In this document: one piece after another, positions 17,516 through 26,773 of the stretch
Position numbering within the stretch: the stretch's first letter is position 1
Layout: the number at the start of each line of letters is the position of its first letter
Origin: Klebsiella sp. RHBSTW-00484
Lineage (GTDB): Bacteria; Pseudomonadota; Gammaproteobacteria; Enterobacterales; Enterobacteriaceae
Direction of reading: 5' to 3'
Length of the DNA: 64,000 nt
Assembly (NCBI RefSeq): GCF_013705725.1
Contig: NZ_CP055481.1
Span: 4,278,001 to 4,342,000 of the forward strand
Program-made: the position numbers and the translations under genes
Notes under the pieces: model-generated
Database searches by the model: none
The model's input: the letters and a program-made list of their open reading frames with translations, nothing else
What the model was told of the DNA's origin: nothing

Positions 17516-19822
17516 AGCCCGAATAAACCTTGGCGGATCGAAAGCGGTCACCGGCGGCAGCACCTCGCGCCACGGCTCAATTTCCACCCAGCAACTTTGG
17601 GCGCTACAGCCCTGCCCCAGCCGCGAGCTTCCGCGATCTTCAGTTAACACGTTAGGATTACCGTGCTTATCCAGCGACCCCTTTTCATTTGGGTCCAGCG
17701 GATCGTACCAGGCCCCGGTCGACATCTGCACTACGCCTGGTAAAATCTGCTCGCTAAGATGCACCCCGGCCAGAATTGCCCCACGGGCGTTATAAACCTT
17801 CACCACGCTGCCTTCGCTAATGTCCCTCGCCTGCGCATCCAGTGGGTGCATCCACAGCGGCTCGCGCCCCTGAATTTTTGTCGCCCGGCTCACGCTGCCG
17901 TGATCGTACTGACTATGTAACCGGGTACGCGGCTGGCTTGAGAGCAGATGCAACGGCCAGCGCGCCGCTTCCTGCCGCTGCCATGCCGCCTCCGGCTCAT
18001 CCCACCACGGGTGACCGGGGCATTCACGATAGCCAAATCCGGCGATGGTTTCGGAAAATAGCTCAATCTTGCCGGACGGCGTAGAGAGCGGATAACGCTG
18101 CGGATCGGCGCGAAAATCGGCCAGAAATACCTGCGGTTTTTCAGGCGCGCTATATTCCAGTACCCCTTGTTGCCAGAACGCCTCGAACGACGGCAGCTCA
18201 ATTCCCTCTTCCCGGGCGCGTGGTCGCGACTCTTCATAGATTTGCCGTAGCCACTGTCCGGCATCACGTCCTTCGCTAAAGCACTCGCCGCAGCCCAGCC
18301 TTTCTGCAAGGTCGCAGAAGATGGTGTAATCGTCGCGCGCTTCGCCTACCGGCGGGATCTGCGCGCTCATGGCAATCATAAAGCCGTCGTGGCCGCCGCT
18401 GCCGATATCTTCCCGTTCAAGCGAGGTGGTGACCGGCAGAACGATATCGGAGAATTTGGCCTGCGCGGTCCAGTACTGCTCATGAACCACGACCGTTTCC
18501 GGTCGCCGCCAGGCTTCGCACAGGCGGTTGATATCCTGATGATGATGAAATGCGTTGCCGCCCGCCCAGTAAACCAGGCGAATATCAGGGTAATGCAAAT
18601 GCTGACCGTCAAACTCATAGGCTTCGCCCGGATGCAGCAGCATATCGGAAAGTCGCGCCACCGGGATCACGCTGTTCACCGCGTTTTTGCCAGCCGGAAG
18701 GCGTGGGCCGGAAAACGCTTTACGCGCCGCTCCCGCCAGATTGGTGCAGGCATAGCCAAATCCCAGCCCGCCGCCCGGCGTACCAATTTGCCCCAGCAGC
18801 GCGGTGAGCGCTACCGTTGCCCAGTAAGCCTGCTCGCCCTGGCGCGCCCGCTGAATCGACCAGGAAATATTCACCATCGTGCGCTTACTGGCCATCTCAC
18901 GCGCCAGCGCAACAATCTGCGGAGCGTCAATACCGGTTATCGCCGCCGCCCACTCCGGCGTTTTCGCGACGCCGTCACTCTCCCCCATCAGGTAAGTACG
19001 ATAAGCGGCAAAACCCACCGTATGGCTGGCGACAAAGCCGCTGTCGTACAGAGATTCGTTAATCAGAACGTAGCACAGCGCCAGCAGCAGTGCGGTATCG
19101 GTCCCCGGAAGAACGGCAAGCCACTCGGCGCTCTCCACGGCGCTCAGATCATTACGCACCGGACTGATATTGACGAAGCGTGTTCCCTGCTCCTGCATCT
19201 TCTCCAGCCAGTATTTCAGCATATGGTCATTGGCGCCGCCGCCGTTGACCTGCGAATTACGCAGCGGCAGGCCGCCAATCGCCACAAACAGCTGACACTC
19301 CCGCGCCAGCTCGGAGAAATGGGTGTGCTGACGGTGCAGCGGGCTTAGCGGCCCGAGAATATGCGGCAGAATACGCTCACCCGCCGCGCTGCTGTAGGTG
19401 TTGGTGCTGGCGGTATAGCCGCCGAAGGACTTGAGGAAACGGTGCAGCTGGCTTTGGGCATGGTGAAAACGCCCGGCGCTGGCCCAGCCGTAGGAGCCGC
19501 CGAAAATGGCTTCATTGCCGCAGCGCGCTTTGACCGACTTCAGCTCGCGGGCCAGCAGGTCGAGCGCCACCTCCCAACTCACTTCTACAAACGGCTCTTT
19601 GCCACGACCCTCTCGCGAAGCCGGGCCATTTTGCAAGCAACCCGCACGCACCGCCGGACGACGAATTCGCGTCTTGCTGGTAATCGCATCGGGGAGCGAC
19701 TGACCGATACGTGAGGGATTTTTATCCCAGGGTACCGGCGTCACCGTATCAATCTTGCCGTCGCGAGCCTGTACTTGCCAGGTTCCCCAGTGCATCACGG
19801 TCAGATTATGTTGTTTTCTCAT
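17513..19822 (-). CDS. Cytoplasmic molybdopterin S/N-oxide reductase, BisC/TorZ-like
   Basis: 769-aa bis-MGD enzyme of the DMSO-reductase family without a Tat signal peptide, hence cytoplasmic like BisC. The N-terminal MHWGTW matches BisC-type starts. The serine Mo ligand lies in NTYSSAAGERILPHILG, preceded by GGSYGWASAGRFHHA. C-terminal MGD-binding blocks include SQPRTRLHSQYDHGS and VYNARGAILAG. The substrate is unknown: biotin sulfoxide, methionine sulfoxide or another sulfoxide are possible. Its place beside mtnCD suggests a thioether S-oxide. Divergent from a sugar ABC operon. Confidence 0.8.
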   Translation of the reverse strand: MRKQHNLTVMHWGTWQVQARDGKIDTVTPVPWDKNPSRIGQSLPDAITSKTRIRRPAVRAGCLQNGPASREGRGKEPFVEVSWEVALDLLARELKSVKARCGNEAIFGGSYGWASAGRFHHAQSQLHRFLKSFGGYTASTNTYSSAAGERILPHILGPLSPLHRQHTHFSELARECQLFVAIGGLPLRNSQVNGGGANDHMLKYWLEKMQEQGTRFVNISPVRNDLSAVESAEWLAVLPGTDTALLLALCYVLINESLYDSGFVASHTVGFAAYRTYLMGESDGVAKTPEWAAAITGIDAPQIVALAREMASKRTMVNISWSIQRARQGEQAYWATVALTALLGQIGTPGGGLGFGYACTNLAGAARKAFSGPRLPAGKNAVNSVIPVARLSDMLLHPGEAYEFDGQHLHYPDIRLVYWAGGNAFHHHQDINRLCEAWRRPETVVVHEQYWTAQAKFSDIVLPVTTSLEREDIGSGGHDGFMIAMSAQIPPVGEARDDYTIFCDLAERLGCGECFSEGRDAGQWLRQIYEESRPRAREEGIELPSFEAFWQQGVLEYSAPEKPQVFLADFRADPQRYPLSTPSGKIELFSETIAGFGYRECPGHPWWDEPEAAWQRQEAARWPLHLLSSQPRTRLHSQYDHGSVSRATKIQGREPLWMHPLDAQARDISEGSVVKVYNARGAILAGVHLSEQILPGVVQMSTGAWYDPLDPNEKGSLDKHGNPNVLTEDRGSSRLGQGCSAQSCWVEIEPWREVLPPVTAFDPPRFIRA

Positions 19823-20235
19823 ATTGCCTGTTTTCTTCTTACCCGATAAAGGTCGCCATAATAAAACGCGCGAATCTTGGGAATAAAATACGTATCACCA
19901 TACAATCTGCTACAGAGAAAGGATTCTCCACGCAGAATAAGTCTGCGTTATTCCAGGATGCGATATATTACAGCGACAGAATAATTATAATTAAGTAGCA
20001 ATATTTATTTGAATAAATAAGACTTGCAAGCAAATTAAATCCACAAAATAAAAATGGATAAAATCACATCATGAAATATTTTCAGGTTGCAGATGACAAA
20101 TTTACGTTTTCCTCAGGCAAATCTGCGATATAACATTGTTGATATAACTTAGACATATTTCGTATTTGAGGTTGCATGGCTGTTATTGTCATGCTACTGC
20201 TCCGCAGCCACCTCCATCACAGGACCATAATAAGA
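19823..20235. other. 413-bp AT-rich divergent intergenic region
   Basis: Separates the reductase gene from the ABC operon. It is markedly AT-rich. It contains a short inverted repeat, AACGCAGACTTATTCTGCG-like on the - strand, near 19930-19950. I found no convincing operator, CRP, FNR or sigma-54 site, and the AGACATAT at 20151-20158 is only an isolated 6/8 metbox match. Confidence 0.5.
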
Positions 20236-21216
20236 ATGTCGCAGAAAATGAAATTATTGCCCATCGCGCTGGGTCTGCTCTCGCTCGCCTCCGTTAACGC
20301 CCTGGCGGCCGATGCCTTATCGCTTCAGGGGAAAACTATCGGCGTCGCCGTTGTCGGCACGCAGCACTTCTGGGATCGTGAAGCCTATAAAGGTGCGACC
20401 GAAGAGGTAGAGAAACTGGGTGGTAAAGTGATCGGCGTCGACGGTGGTCGTGACAACCAGGTTCATGCCAATAACCACGATATTTTGCTGTCGCGAAAAG
20501 TCGATGCAGTAATTAGCATTCTGGGCGATAGCGCTGTTGAGCCTAAATTCAAAGCGCTGCGCGATGCGGGCATTCCGGTATTTACCGTTGACCACGTTTC
20601 AAAATACTCCGTCAATAACACCACTTCCGATAACTACACATTAGGCTCGACCATTGGTCGTTATATGGCCGATGAGCTAGGCGGCAAAGGCAACGTTGCA
20701 GTATTTAACGCCTTCTCCAGCTCCCTGCGTATTTGCGGCATTCGTTATGACCAGTGGAAATATGTCCTTAAGGATTACCCGGATATTCATATTATTCAAC
20801 CAGAGCTGGCTGAACAGTTTGCCAACTCGCCGGAAGATGCGCGTAAGAAAACCCTCGAACTGCTGAGCCAATATCCAAAAGGTAAGCTCGACGCCATCCA
20901 TGTTGCCTGCTGGGATCAGCCCGCTATCGGTATTGTCCAGGCGCTGGAAGAGACCGGTCGCGATAAAGACGTCAAAGTCACCGCCATCGATGCCGGCCCG
21001 GAAACGCTGGAAATCATGGCCGAGCCGGGCAGCCCGTTCGTTGCCAACGTCGCGCAGCAGCCGCACCTGATCGGCCAGACTTCCGCCGATAACGTCGCCC
21101 GCTACTTCGACAAGCAGAAACTGCCGGTACAAACCTTTATCCCGGTCGTCCCGGTGAAAGGTCCGCAGGAGGCGAAAGCGGTCTACAAACAGCTGGGATA
21201 TGGCGAACTGCAGTGA
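20236..21216 (+). CDS. Periplasmic sugar-binding protein of a ribose-type ABC importer
   Basis: Type I periplasmic binding protein (peripla_BP_4 type), 326 aa from the 20236 ATG. The signal peptide runs to about ALA/ADAL. The two-lobe fold is suggested by GKTIGVAVVGTQHFWDRE, SRKVDAVISILGD, AGIPVFTVDH and DAIHVACWDQPAIG. A longer reading from 20176 would put extra residues before the signal and is unlikely. The ligand is not predictable; the neighbouring kinases imply a monosaccharide or pentose derivative. First gene of a five-gene + operon. Confidence 0.82.
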   Translation: MSQKMKLLPIALGLLSLASVNALAADALSLQGKTIGVAVVGTQHFWDREAYKGATEEVEKLGGKVIGVDGGRDNQVHANNHDILLSRKVDAVISILGDSAVEPKFKALRDAGIPVFTVDHVSKYSVNNTTSDNYTLGSTIGRYMADELGGKGNVAVFNAFSSSLRICGIRYDQWKYVLKDYPDIHIIQPELAEQFANSPEDARKKTLELLSQYPKGKLDAIHVACWDQPAIGIVQALEETGRDKDVKVTAIDAGPETLEIMAEPGSPFVANVAQQPHLIGQTSADNVARYFDKQKLPVQTFIPVVPVKGPQEAKAVYKQLGYGELQ

Positions 21217-22766
21217 TCACTCAATCCACCGGCGGGGCCAATCCCGCCGCTGGTCTGGCGATGAACCAGATCAGCAAAAGCTTCGCCAACGTGACTGCAT
21301 TAAATGCGGTCACGCTGCTTCTGAACCCTGGCGAAATTCACGGCCTGATCGGCGAGAACGGCGCGGGAAAATCGACGCTAATTAAAATTCTTGCGGGCGT
21401 CTATCAGGCCGATAGCGGCAACGCCACGCTCGACGGCGCACCTCTGCCGCTCGGCAATCCGGCGGCTATTGAAGCGCTGGGCATTCGCGTCATTCACCAG
21501 GAGCTCAACCTGATCCCGCACTTTACCGTCGCGGAATCGGTGTTCCTCGGCCAGGAGTACCGCACCCGCTGGGGCGCGCTGGACCGACGGCGGATGAATG
21601 CCGCGACCGAGACGTTTTTCCGCGACAGCTGGCAGCTGGAAATCAATCCGCGCCGCCTGATCCGCGATCTCAGCCTTGCCGAGCGCAAGCTGGTACAAAT
21701 CGCCCGAGCGCTGATTGACGGCGCGGCAAAGCTGGTAGTGTTCGACGAACCCACCGCGCCGCTGGAAGCACAGGAAGCCAGCCTGGTCTCCTCTGCCATC
21801 TTGCGCCTTCGCGAGCAAGGGATCGCGATTCTTTATATTTCCCACTATCTCAACGAAATCGCCGCCCTTTGCGATCGCGGCACGGTGCTGCGTAACGGCG
21901 AGGTTGTCGGCTATCCCGACCGGGACCTCCTGCAGAATACCGATGCGCTAATCAAAATGATGGTCGGGCGCGATATCGAACAGCTCTATACCCCGCGTCA
22001 GAGCAGCGCTCAGGCAGTCGATACCGCCGTACCGGTGCTGTCGGTTCGCCATCTCAGCGACGGCACGCAATTAAACGATATTAGCTTTGATATTCAGCCC
22101 GGCGAGATCGTCGGCGTGGCGGGTCTGCTTGGCGCAGGGCGCGACGTGCTGGTCGATCTTCTCTACGGCCTGCGCCGCGCCCGTAGCGGCACGATTAGCA
22201 TCGACGGTGAGTCGAAACGACTGCGCACGCCCTATCAAGCCACCCGCGCCGGGATGGCGCTGGTCCCGCGCGACCGTCGCCATCAGGGACTGATTCTCCC
22301 CTTCTCTACCGCCGACAATATTAACCTTGCCTCGCTGCCGGATACCGCCACCTTCGGCTGGGAACACCGAGGGCGGGCACTGGAAAAAGCGCGCAGCTGG
22401 ATTGAACAGCTCTCCATCCGCCCCGGTCGCCCGGAGCTGCCGGTGCGCTTTATGAGCGGCGGCAACCAGCAAAAGGCGATTCTCGCCCGCTGGCTGGGCA
22501 CAGACGCGCGGCTATTTATTCTTGATGAACCCACGCTCGGGGTCGATATCGGCGCGCGCAGCGATATTTATCAGCGCACCCGCGAACTGGCGGACCGCGG
22601 TCGCGGCGTGCTGGTCTCTTCCAGCGACGCACCGGAACTTCTGGGCCTTTGCGACCGCATTCTGGTGATGTGGCGCGGCGAGCTGGTGGCCAATCTTCCG
22701 ACCCAGGGGCTGACGCTGGACGCGCTGCTGGTGACGATCAACGGTGGACAGGAACAACAGGTATGA
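21213..22766 (+). CDS. Ribose-type ABC importer ATPase (double nucleotide-binding domain)
   Basis: 517 aa with two ABC domains, as in RbsA/MglA/AraG. Domain 1 has Walker A GENGAGKST, a degenerate signature LSLAERK and Walker B VVFDEPTAP. Domain 2 has a degenerate Walker A (GLLGAGRD), signature MSGGNQQK and Walker B FILDEPTLGVDIGA. The GTG start overlaps the previous stop (GTGA) and the end overlaps the next ATG, so translation is coupled across the operon. Confidence 0.9.
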   Translation: MITQSTGGANPAAGLAMNQISKSFANVTALNAVTLLLNPGEIHGLIGENGAGKSTLIKILAGVYQADSGNATLDGAPLPLGNPAAIEALGIRVIHQELNLIPHFTVAESVFLGQEYRTRWGALDRRRMNAATETFFRDSWQLEINPRRLIRDLSLAERKLVQIARALIDGAAKLVVFDEPTAPLEAQEASLVSSAILRLREQGIAILYISHYLNEIAALCDRGTVLRNGEVVGYPDRDLLQNTDALIKMMVGRDIEQLYTPRQSSAQAVDTAVPVLSVRHLSDGTQLNDISFDIQPGEIVGVAGLLGAGRDVLVDLLYGLRRARSGTISIDGESKRLRTPYQATRAGMALVPRDRRHQGLILPFSTADNINLASLPDTATFGWEHRGRALEKARSWIEQLSIRPGRPELPVRFMSGGNQQKAILARWLGTDARLFILDEPTLGVDIGARSDIYQRTRELADRGRGVLVSSSDAPELLGLCDRILVMWRGELVANLPTQGLTLDALLVTINGGQEQQV

Positions 22767-23749
22767 GTGCAGGTATCCAGCGCCGCCCACTTACGGGCAT
22801 AACGACGCTAATCGAAAAATTCCCCCTGATTCTCTTTTTCGCGCTGCTGGTCTGGCTCAGCCTCCAGTCGCCGTTTTTTTTAAGCTGGCAAAATATCAGC
22901 ATGATGCTGGTGCAGAGCGTGCCGCTGGCGATCCTCTGCTTCGGCCTGGTCTGCGTCATCGCCGTCGGCGGCGATGATGTGGTCTCCGGCGGCATCGACC
23001 TCTCGCTGCCCGCCATCGCAGTACTCGGCGTAGCGCTGCTGAGCCTCGGCATGGCGGAGTGGAATACCCCCTATTTGCTGCTGTTTTTACTGCTGATTGC
23101 CGTCTGTCTGGCCTGCGGTGCGGTCAACGCCACCCTGGTGCTGGCGGCGGGCCTGCCACCGCTGCTGGCAACCCTGTCAACCTCCGTCGCCTTCACCGGG
23201 CTGACCGACCTGCTGACCGGGCAGCGGCGCATCGCGGTAAACGATCCGCTGATGGTGGCCTTTCGCGATAACGACCTGTTCGGTATTCCCTGGCCGCTTA
23301 TCTATCTGCTGGCGGTCTTTGCGCTGTTTCAGTTTCTGCTCCACCACTCCCGCTTCGGCCAGCATTTACAGGCGGTAGGCGGCAATCGCGATATGGCACA
23401 GATGAGCGGACTCAATGTGCGCCGTTTGACCATCATCGTCTGGCTGCTGGCGGGGATCGCCGCCGGTCTGGCGATTTTACCGCTGCTCAGCCAGGGCTCC
23501 GGCAGCTCCAGCGGCACGGCAACGCCATTGTTGCTGGAAACCGTCCTTGCCACCTTTATCGGTGCGGCGTTCTCGCGGCGTCGCGTGGTCACCATCTGGG
23601 GCGCGCTGCTCGGCGCGGTGCTGGTCAACGCGCTCTCTAACGGGCTCGGCCTGCTGGGGGTGAACATATTCTGGATGGGCGCGATTAAAGGCGGCCTGAT
23701 CCTCGTGGTGCTGGCGGCTTCGGCGGTCAGACATAAAGGAGGCAACTGA
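22763..23749 (+). CDS. Ribose-type ABC importer permease 1
   Basis: 328-aa BPD_transp_2 (RbsC-like) permease. Start at 22763 (MSAGIQRRPLTG), inside the last codons of the ATPase gene. Multiple membrane helices; the conserved segment SGGIDLSLPAIAVLGV and the late VGGNRDMAQMSGLNVRR loop contact the ATPase. It pairs with a second, different permease downstream, so this transporter is heterodimeric in its membrane part. Confidence 0.88.
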   Translation: MSAGIQRRPLTGITTLIEKFPLILFFALLVWLSLQSPFFLSWQNISMMLVQSVPLAILCFGLVCVIAVGGDDVVSGGIDLSLPAIAVLGVALLSLGMAEWNTPYLLLFLLLIAVCLACGAVNATLVLAAGLPPLLATLSTSVAFTGLTDLLTGQRRIAVNDPLMVAFRDNDLFGIPWPLIYLLAVFALFQFLLHHSRFGQHLQAVGGNRDMAQMSGLNVRRLTIIVWLLAGIAAGLAILPLLSQGSGSSSGTATPLLLETVLATFIGAAFSRRRVVTIWGALLGAVLVNALSNGLGLLGVNIFWMGAIKGGLILVVLAASAVRHKGGN

Positions 23750-24750
23750 TGAGCCAGTTGACGCTCAAGACCCCATCAACGGGGCAAACCGCAGCGAATC
23801 CGCTGGCGTGGCTGTCGCGGGCAGGATTCGGCGTGATTACTCTGCTGGCGATTGCCCTGTTCGGCTGGGCAAATCCGGTTTTTTTGACCTTTGATAACTG
23901 GGCGAATCTGCTGCAGGGCAGCGCGATCCTGCTGATTGTGGCGATGGCGATGACCCTTATCGTCAGCGCCGGGGCGATTGATCTCTCCGTCGGCGTGGCG
24001 CTTGATTTTGGCGCGGCTTTTGCGCTGGTGGCGCTGAAAACCTGGCACCTGCCGTGGCAGGCTGCGGTCGGCTGCGCGCTGCTCGGCGGGGTGATTATTG
24101 GCCTGCTGAACGCCTTCCTGATCCTTATCTGCCAGATTCGCCCGTTCCTCGCCACCCTCGGCACCTGGTTTATCGCCAGCAGCGCCGAGCGCATTTATAC
24201 CGACGGCGGCGGCTCCATCTCTTATCGCCGGATGGCACCGGAATATCACGATCTGGCAGTCGGCAATATCGCCGGCATTCCAACGCCGGTGGTGATTGTG
24301 CTGGTGCTGTGGCTGGCGGCGTGGCTGATTACCGAACGTACACTGTTCGGCAAATACGTTCGCGCTATCGGTCAGAACGGCGAAGCGGCGCGTATCGCCG
24401 GAATTCGCGACCGCCGTACCATGCTGTGGGTGCTGGTGGCGGCCTCCGCCCTGTGCGCCGTCGGCGGCGTTATTCTTTCCGCCAACTTGCGCCAGTTTAC
24501 GCCGCTGGCCGGTCAGGCCTATCTGATGGACGCTATCGCCGCGGTATTTATCGGCACCGCCTTTAACCGACTGGGCCGGGTCAGCATCGCCGGAACCCTC
24601 GGCGGCGTGCTGTTCCTCGCGATTATTGATAACGGCCTGAACCTGATGGGGCTTAACTATCTGGTGAAAGATGCGCTGGTTGGCGTGATTCTGGTCGTTG
24701 CGCTGGCCCTCTCCTTCTGGCAGGCGCGTCTGCGTCAAACCCATCGTTAA
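23749..24750 (+). CDS. Ribose-type ABC importer permease 2
   Basis: 333-aa BPD_transp_2 permease whose ATG overlaps the preceding stop (TGATG). Family segments: VSAGAIDLSVGVALDFG, an LATLGTW-type motif, and the coupling loop AIGQNGEAARIAGIRDRR. GC-rich, like its neighbours. It completes an SBP-ATPase-permease-permease set followed by a kinase. Confidence 0.88.
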   Translation: MSQLTLKTPSTGQTAANPLAWLSRAGFGVITLLAIALFGWANPVFLTFDNWANLLQGSAILLIVAMAMTLIVSAGAIDLSVGVALDFGAAFALVALKTWHLPWQAAVGCALLGGVIIGLLNAFLILICQIRPFLATLGTWFIASSAERIYTDGGGSISYRRMAPEYHDLAVGNIAGIPTPVVIVLVLWLAAWLITERTLFGKYVRAIGQNGEAARIAGIRDRRTMLWVLVAASALCAVGGVILSANLRQFTPLAGQAYLMDAIAAVFIGTAFNRLGRVSIAGTLGGVLFLAIIDNGLNLMGLNYLVKDALVGVILVVALALSFWQARLRQTHR

Positions 24751-24761
24751 GTGGAGCTCTC

Positions 24762-25703
24762 ATGGCAACCTTTGACGCCGCCTTTGTCGGCCTGACTATT
24801 CTTGATATCGCCGGTCGCCCGGTTATCGACATCCCGCCGCGCGGCGGGGTAGCCTTTATTGAACAGATTCGCCTTAATCCCGCAGGAACCGCCGCCGGGG
24901 CCAACATTAACGCAGCCAAGCTGGGGATTCGTACCGCAGCGGTGGCCTGTCTGGGCGAAGATGAAAAAGCTGATTTTATCCTCGCCAGCTATGCGCGGCT
25001 GGGCATCGACTGCTCGCGGGTCCAGCGCACGGCACTGAAGGAAACGTCAGCGACCATCCTGCCGATTCGTCCTAACGGCGAGCGCCCGGCGCTGCACTGC
25101 CGGGGAGCTTCAGATGTCCTTTTCATCCGCGAAGAGGAGTTCGACGCGATTCTTGACTGCCGCTTCCTGCACCACGGCGGCACCGGCCTGCTGGCGGCGA
25201 TGGACCAGGGGCAAAGCGCCCTTTTGCTGCAAGCGGCAAAGGCTCGCGGCGTCACCACCAGCTTTGATTTAATCGCGCCCAATGAGCACACCCTCGATCT
25301 GCTGCGCCCGCTGCTGCCGTCGGTGGACTACTTTATGCCTTCTCTTGAGGAGGCCGCGTATCTCTCTGGACAGGCGCAGCCGGAAGCGATCGCCCGCTTC
25401 TTCTTCGAACTTGGCGTCGGGACCTGCATTCTGAAAGAGGGTGAAAACGGCTCCTGGCTGCTGACCCGCGACGGCGCAGTCGAGCATATCGCGCCGTACC
25501 GGGTCGATGCTGTCGACACTACCGGCTGCGGCGACAGCTACTGCGGCGGCTTTATTGCCGCGCTGGCCCGTGGGTTAAGCGTCAAAGAGGCATGTGAGGT
25601 GGCTTCAGCCGTCGCCGCGCTGGTGGCGACCGGCATGGGATCGGATGCGGGCGTGGTCGATTGGCAGCATACTCAGGCATTTATGGCGGCTAACCGTCGC
25701 TGA
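24762..25703 (+). CDS. PfkB-family sugar/nucleoside kinase
   Basis: 313-aa ribokinase-fold kinase. The catalytic anion-hole motif is DTTGCGDSYCGG (a Cys replaces the common Ala), and the N-terminal substrate segment is NPAGTAAGANINAAKLG. It begins 11 nt after the second permease with its own ribosome site (GTGGAG), so it probably phosphorylates the imported substrate. Specificity cannot be named. A hairpin at 25715-25735 ends the operon. Confidence 0.82.
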   Translation: MATFDAAFVGLTILDIAGRPVIDIPPRGGVAFIEQIRLNPAGTAAGANINAAKLGIRTAAVACLGEDEKADFILASYARLGIDCSRVQRTALKETSATILPIRPNGERPALHCRGASDVLFIREEEFDAILDCRFLHHGGTGLLAAMDQGQSALLLQAAKARGVTTSFDLIAPNEHTLDLLRPLLPSVDYFMPSLEEAAYLSGQAQPEAIARFFFELGVGTCILKEGENGSWLLTRDGAVEHIAPYRVDAVDTTGCGDSYCGGFIAALARGLSVKEACEVASAVAALVATGMGSDAGVVDWQHTQAFMAANRR

Positions 25704-25707
25704 CAAA

Positions 25708-25741
25708 AAGCGTCGCCGCCGCGAGATGCGGCGGCTAAAAA
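25708..25741. terminator. Hairpin between convergent sugar operons
   Basis: GCCGCCGC/GCGGCGGC stem with loop GAGAT at 25715-25735. A and T runs flank it a few bases away on both sides. The U-tract is offset, so termination is plausible but not canonical. Confidence 0.45.
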
Positions 25742-25744
25742 GGC

Positions 25745-26773
25745 TTAACGCCACTGATAGAGCAGCGGCTCCCCGGCAACATAACGCTGGAGGTCGGCGG
25801 CAATCATCGCCGTATGTTTAGCGATGCTTTCTCTCGTCGCCCCGGCGATATGCGGGGTGATAATCACGTTATCAAACTCGGTGACAAACGGATGGTCACG
25901 CCACAGCGGCTCGCGATGGTATACATCCAGCGCCGCGCCGCCCAGCGGGCCATGGCGCAGCGCGTTAATCAACGCTTCTTCATCCACCACCGCAGCGCGA
26001 GAGGTGTTAATCAGCAGCGCCCCCGGCTTCATGCTATTCAACAACTGCGCGTTCACCAGGCCATCGCTATGCGCGCCGCTGCTCAGATGCAGGCTGACAA
26101 TATCCGCCTCACGGAACAGACCCTCAAGCGTCGTTTTCTGTAGCCCCGGCTCGTTGATATCCTCGGCGGCGACAAACGGATCCACCACCAGCACCGCCAT
26201 GCCAAAGGCGCGGGCGATACGCGCCACGCGGCGGCCAATATTGCCATAGCCGATCAGCCCCAGGGTTTTATTGCGCAGCTCGCTGCCTTTAAACACTTCA
26301 TAAGGACTTTCCGGGCTGACGTCCCACACCACATCACGGCGCAGCCCGCTCTGGGTGGCCTGGGCGGCGTTCTCGGCGTTAGTGAATTCACCGCGCTTCA
26401 GCGCCGCGTGCGATTGCGGAATATGCCGCGCCAGGCTCAGCATCAGCCCCAGCGTCAGCTCTGCGGCGGCGTCCGCGTTGCGGCCCGGCGTATAGAGTAC
26501 GCGGATATCGCGCGCCTGCGCGGCTTTGGTATCGATATTCACCGGGTTGGCGCGGGTGCAGGCGATAACCTGCAGACGCGGACAGGCGGCAATCACCTCT
26601 TCCGTCACATCATCGTAGCTGGTCACCAGTACGTCAGCGTCGTGGGCCAGCTCAATCAGTTGGCCTGCGCTCAGCTTCGGTTTACCCAGCGCCCAACCTT
26701 CCACCCGCAGTTCACCCAGTTGCTGAAATGCGCTGAGATCGCCGGCGTGTTCGGCGGTAAAAACAATTTTCAT
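25745..26773 (-). CDS. D-2-hydroxyacid dehydrogenase (NAD-dependent)
   Basis: 342 aa, two-domain D-isomer 2-hydroxyacid dehydrogenase. The nucleotide-binding motif is GLIGYGNIGRRVARIARAFG. Catalytic Arg, Glu and His are expected in the INTSRAAVVDEEAL and ITPHIAGATRES blocks. Its start overlaps the stop of the FGGY kinase gene by 4 nt, so the two are coupled in the mtnB operon. It may reduce a keto-acid product or oxidise a hydroxy-acid; the substrate is unknown. Confidence 0.83.
   Translation of the reverse strand: MKIVFTAEHAGDLSAFQQLGELRVEGWALGKPKLSAGQLIELAHDADVLVTSYDDVTEEVIAACPRLQVIACTRANPVNIDTKAAQARDIRVLYTPGRNADAAAELTLGLMLSLARHIPQSHAALKRGEFTNAENAAQATQSGLRRDVVWDVSPESPYEVFKGSELRNKTLGLIGYGNIGRRVARIARAFGMAVLVVDPFVAAEDINEPGLQKTTLEGLFREADIVSLHLSSGAHSDGLVNAQLLNSMKPGALLINTSRAAVVDEEALINALRHGPLGGAALDVYHREPLWRDHPFVTEFDNVIITPHIAGATRESIAKHTAMIAADLQRYVAGEPLLYQWR

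Noticed and set aside
18389..19348. 319-aa ORF on the + strand inside the S/N-oxide reductase gene
   Set aside because: Arg/Gln-rich low-complexity product antisense to conserved molybdoenzyme motifs; typical GC-rich shadow.
20151..20158. AGACATAT as a MetJ box before the first sugar ABC operon
   Set aside because: Single 6/8 match with no second box in register; not enough for a MetJ site.
23776..24744. 322-aa ORF on the - strand opposite permease 2
   Set aside because: Composition biased to Asn, Gln, His and Ala; the opposite frame is a clear RbsC-like permease in an operon with overlapping starts and stops.
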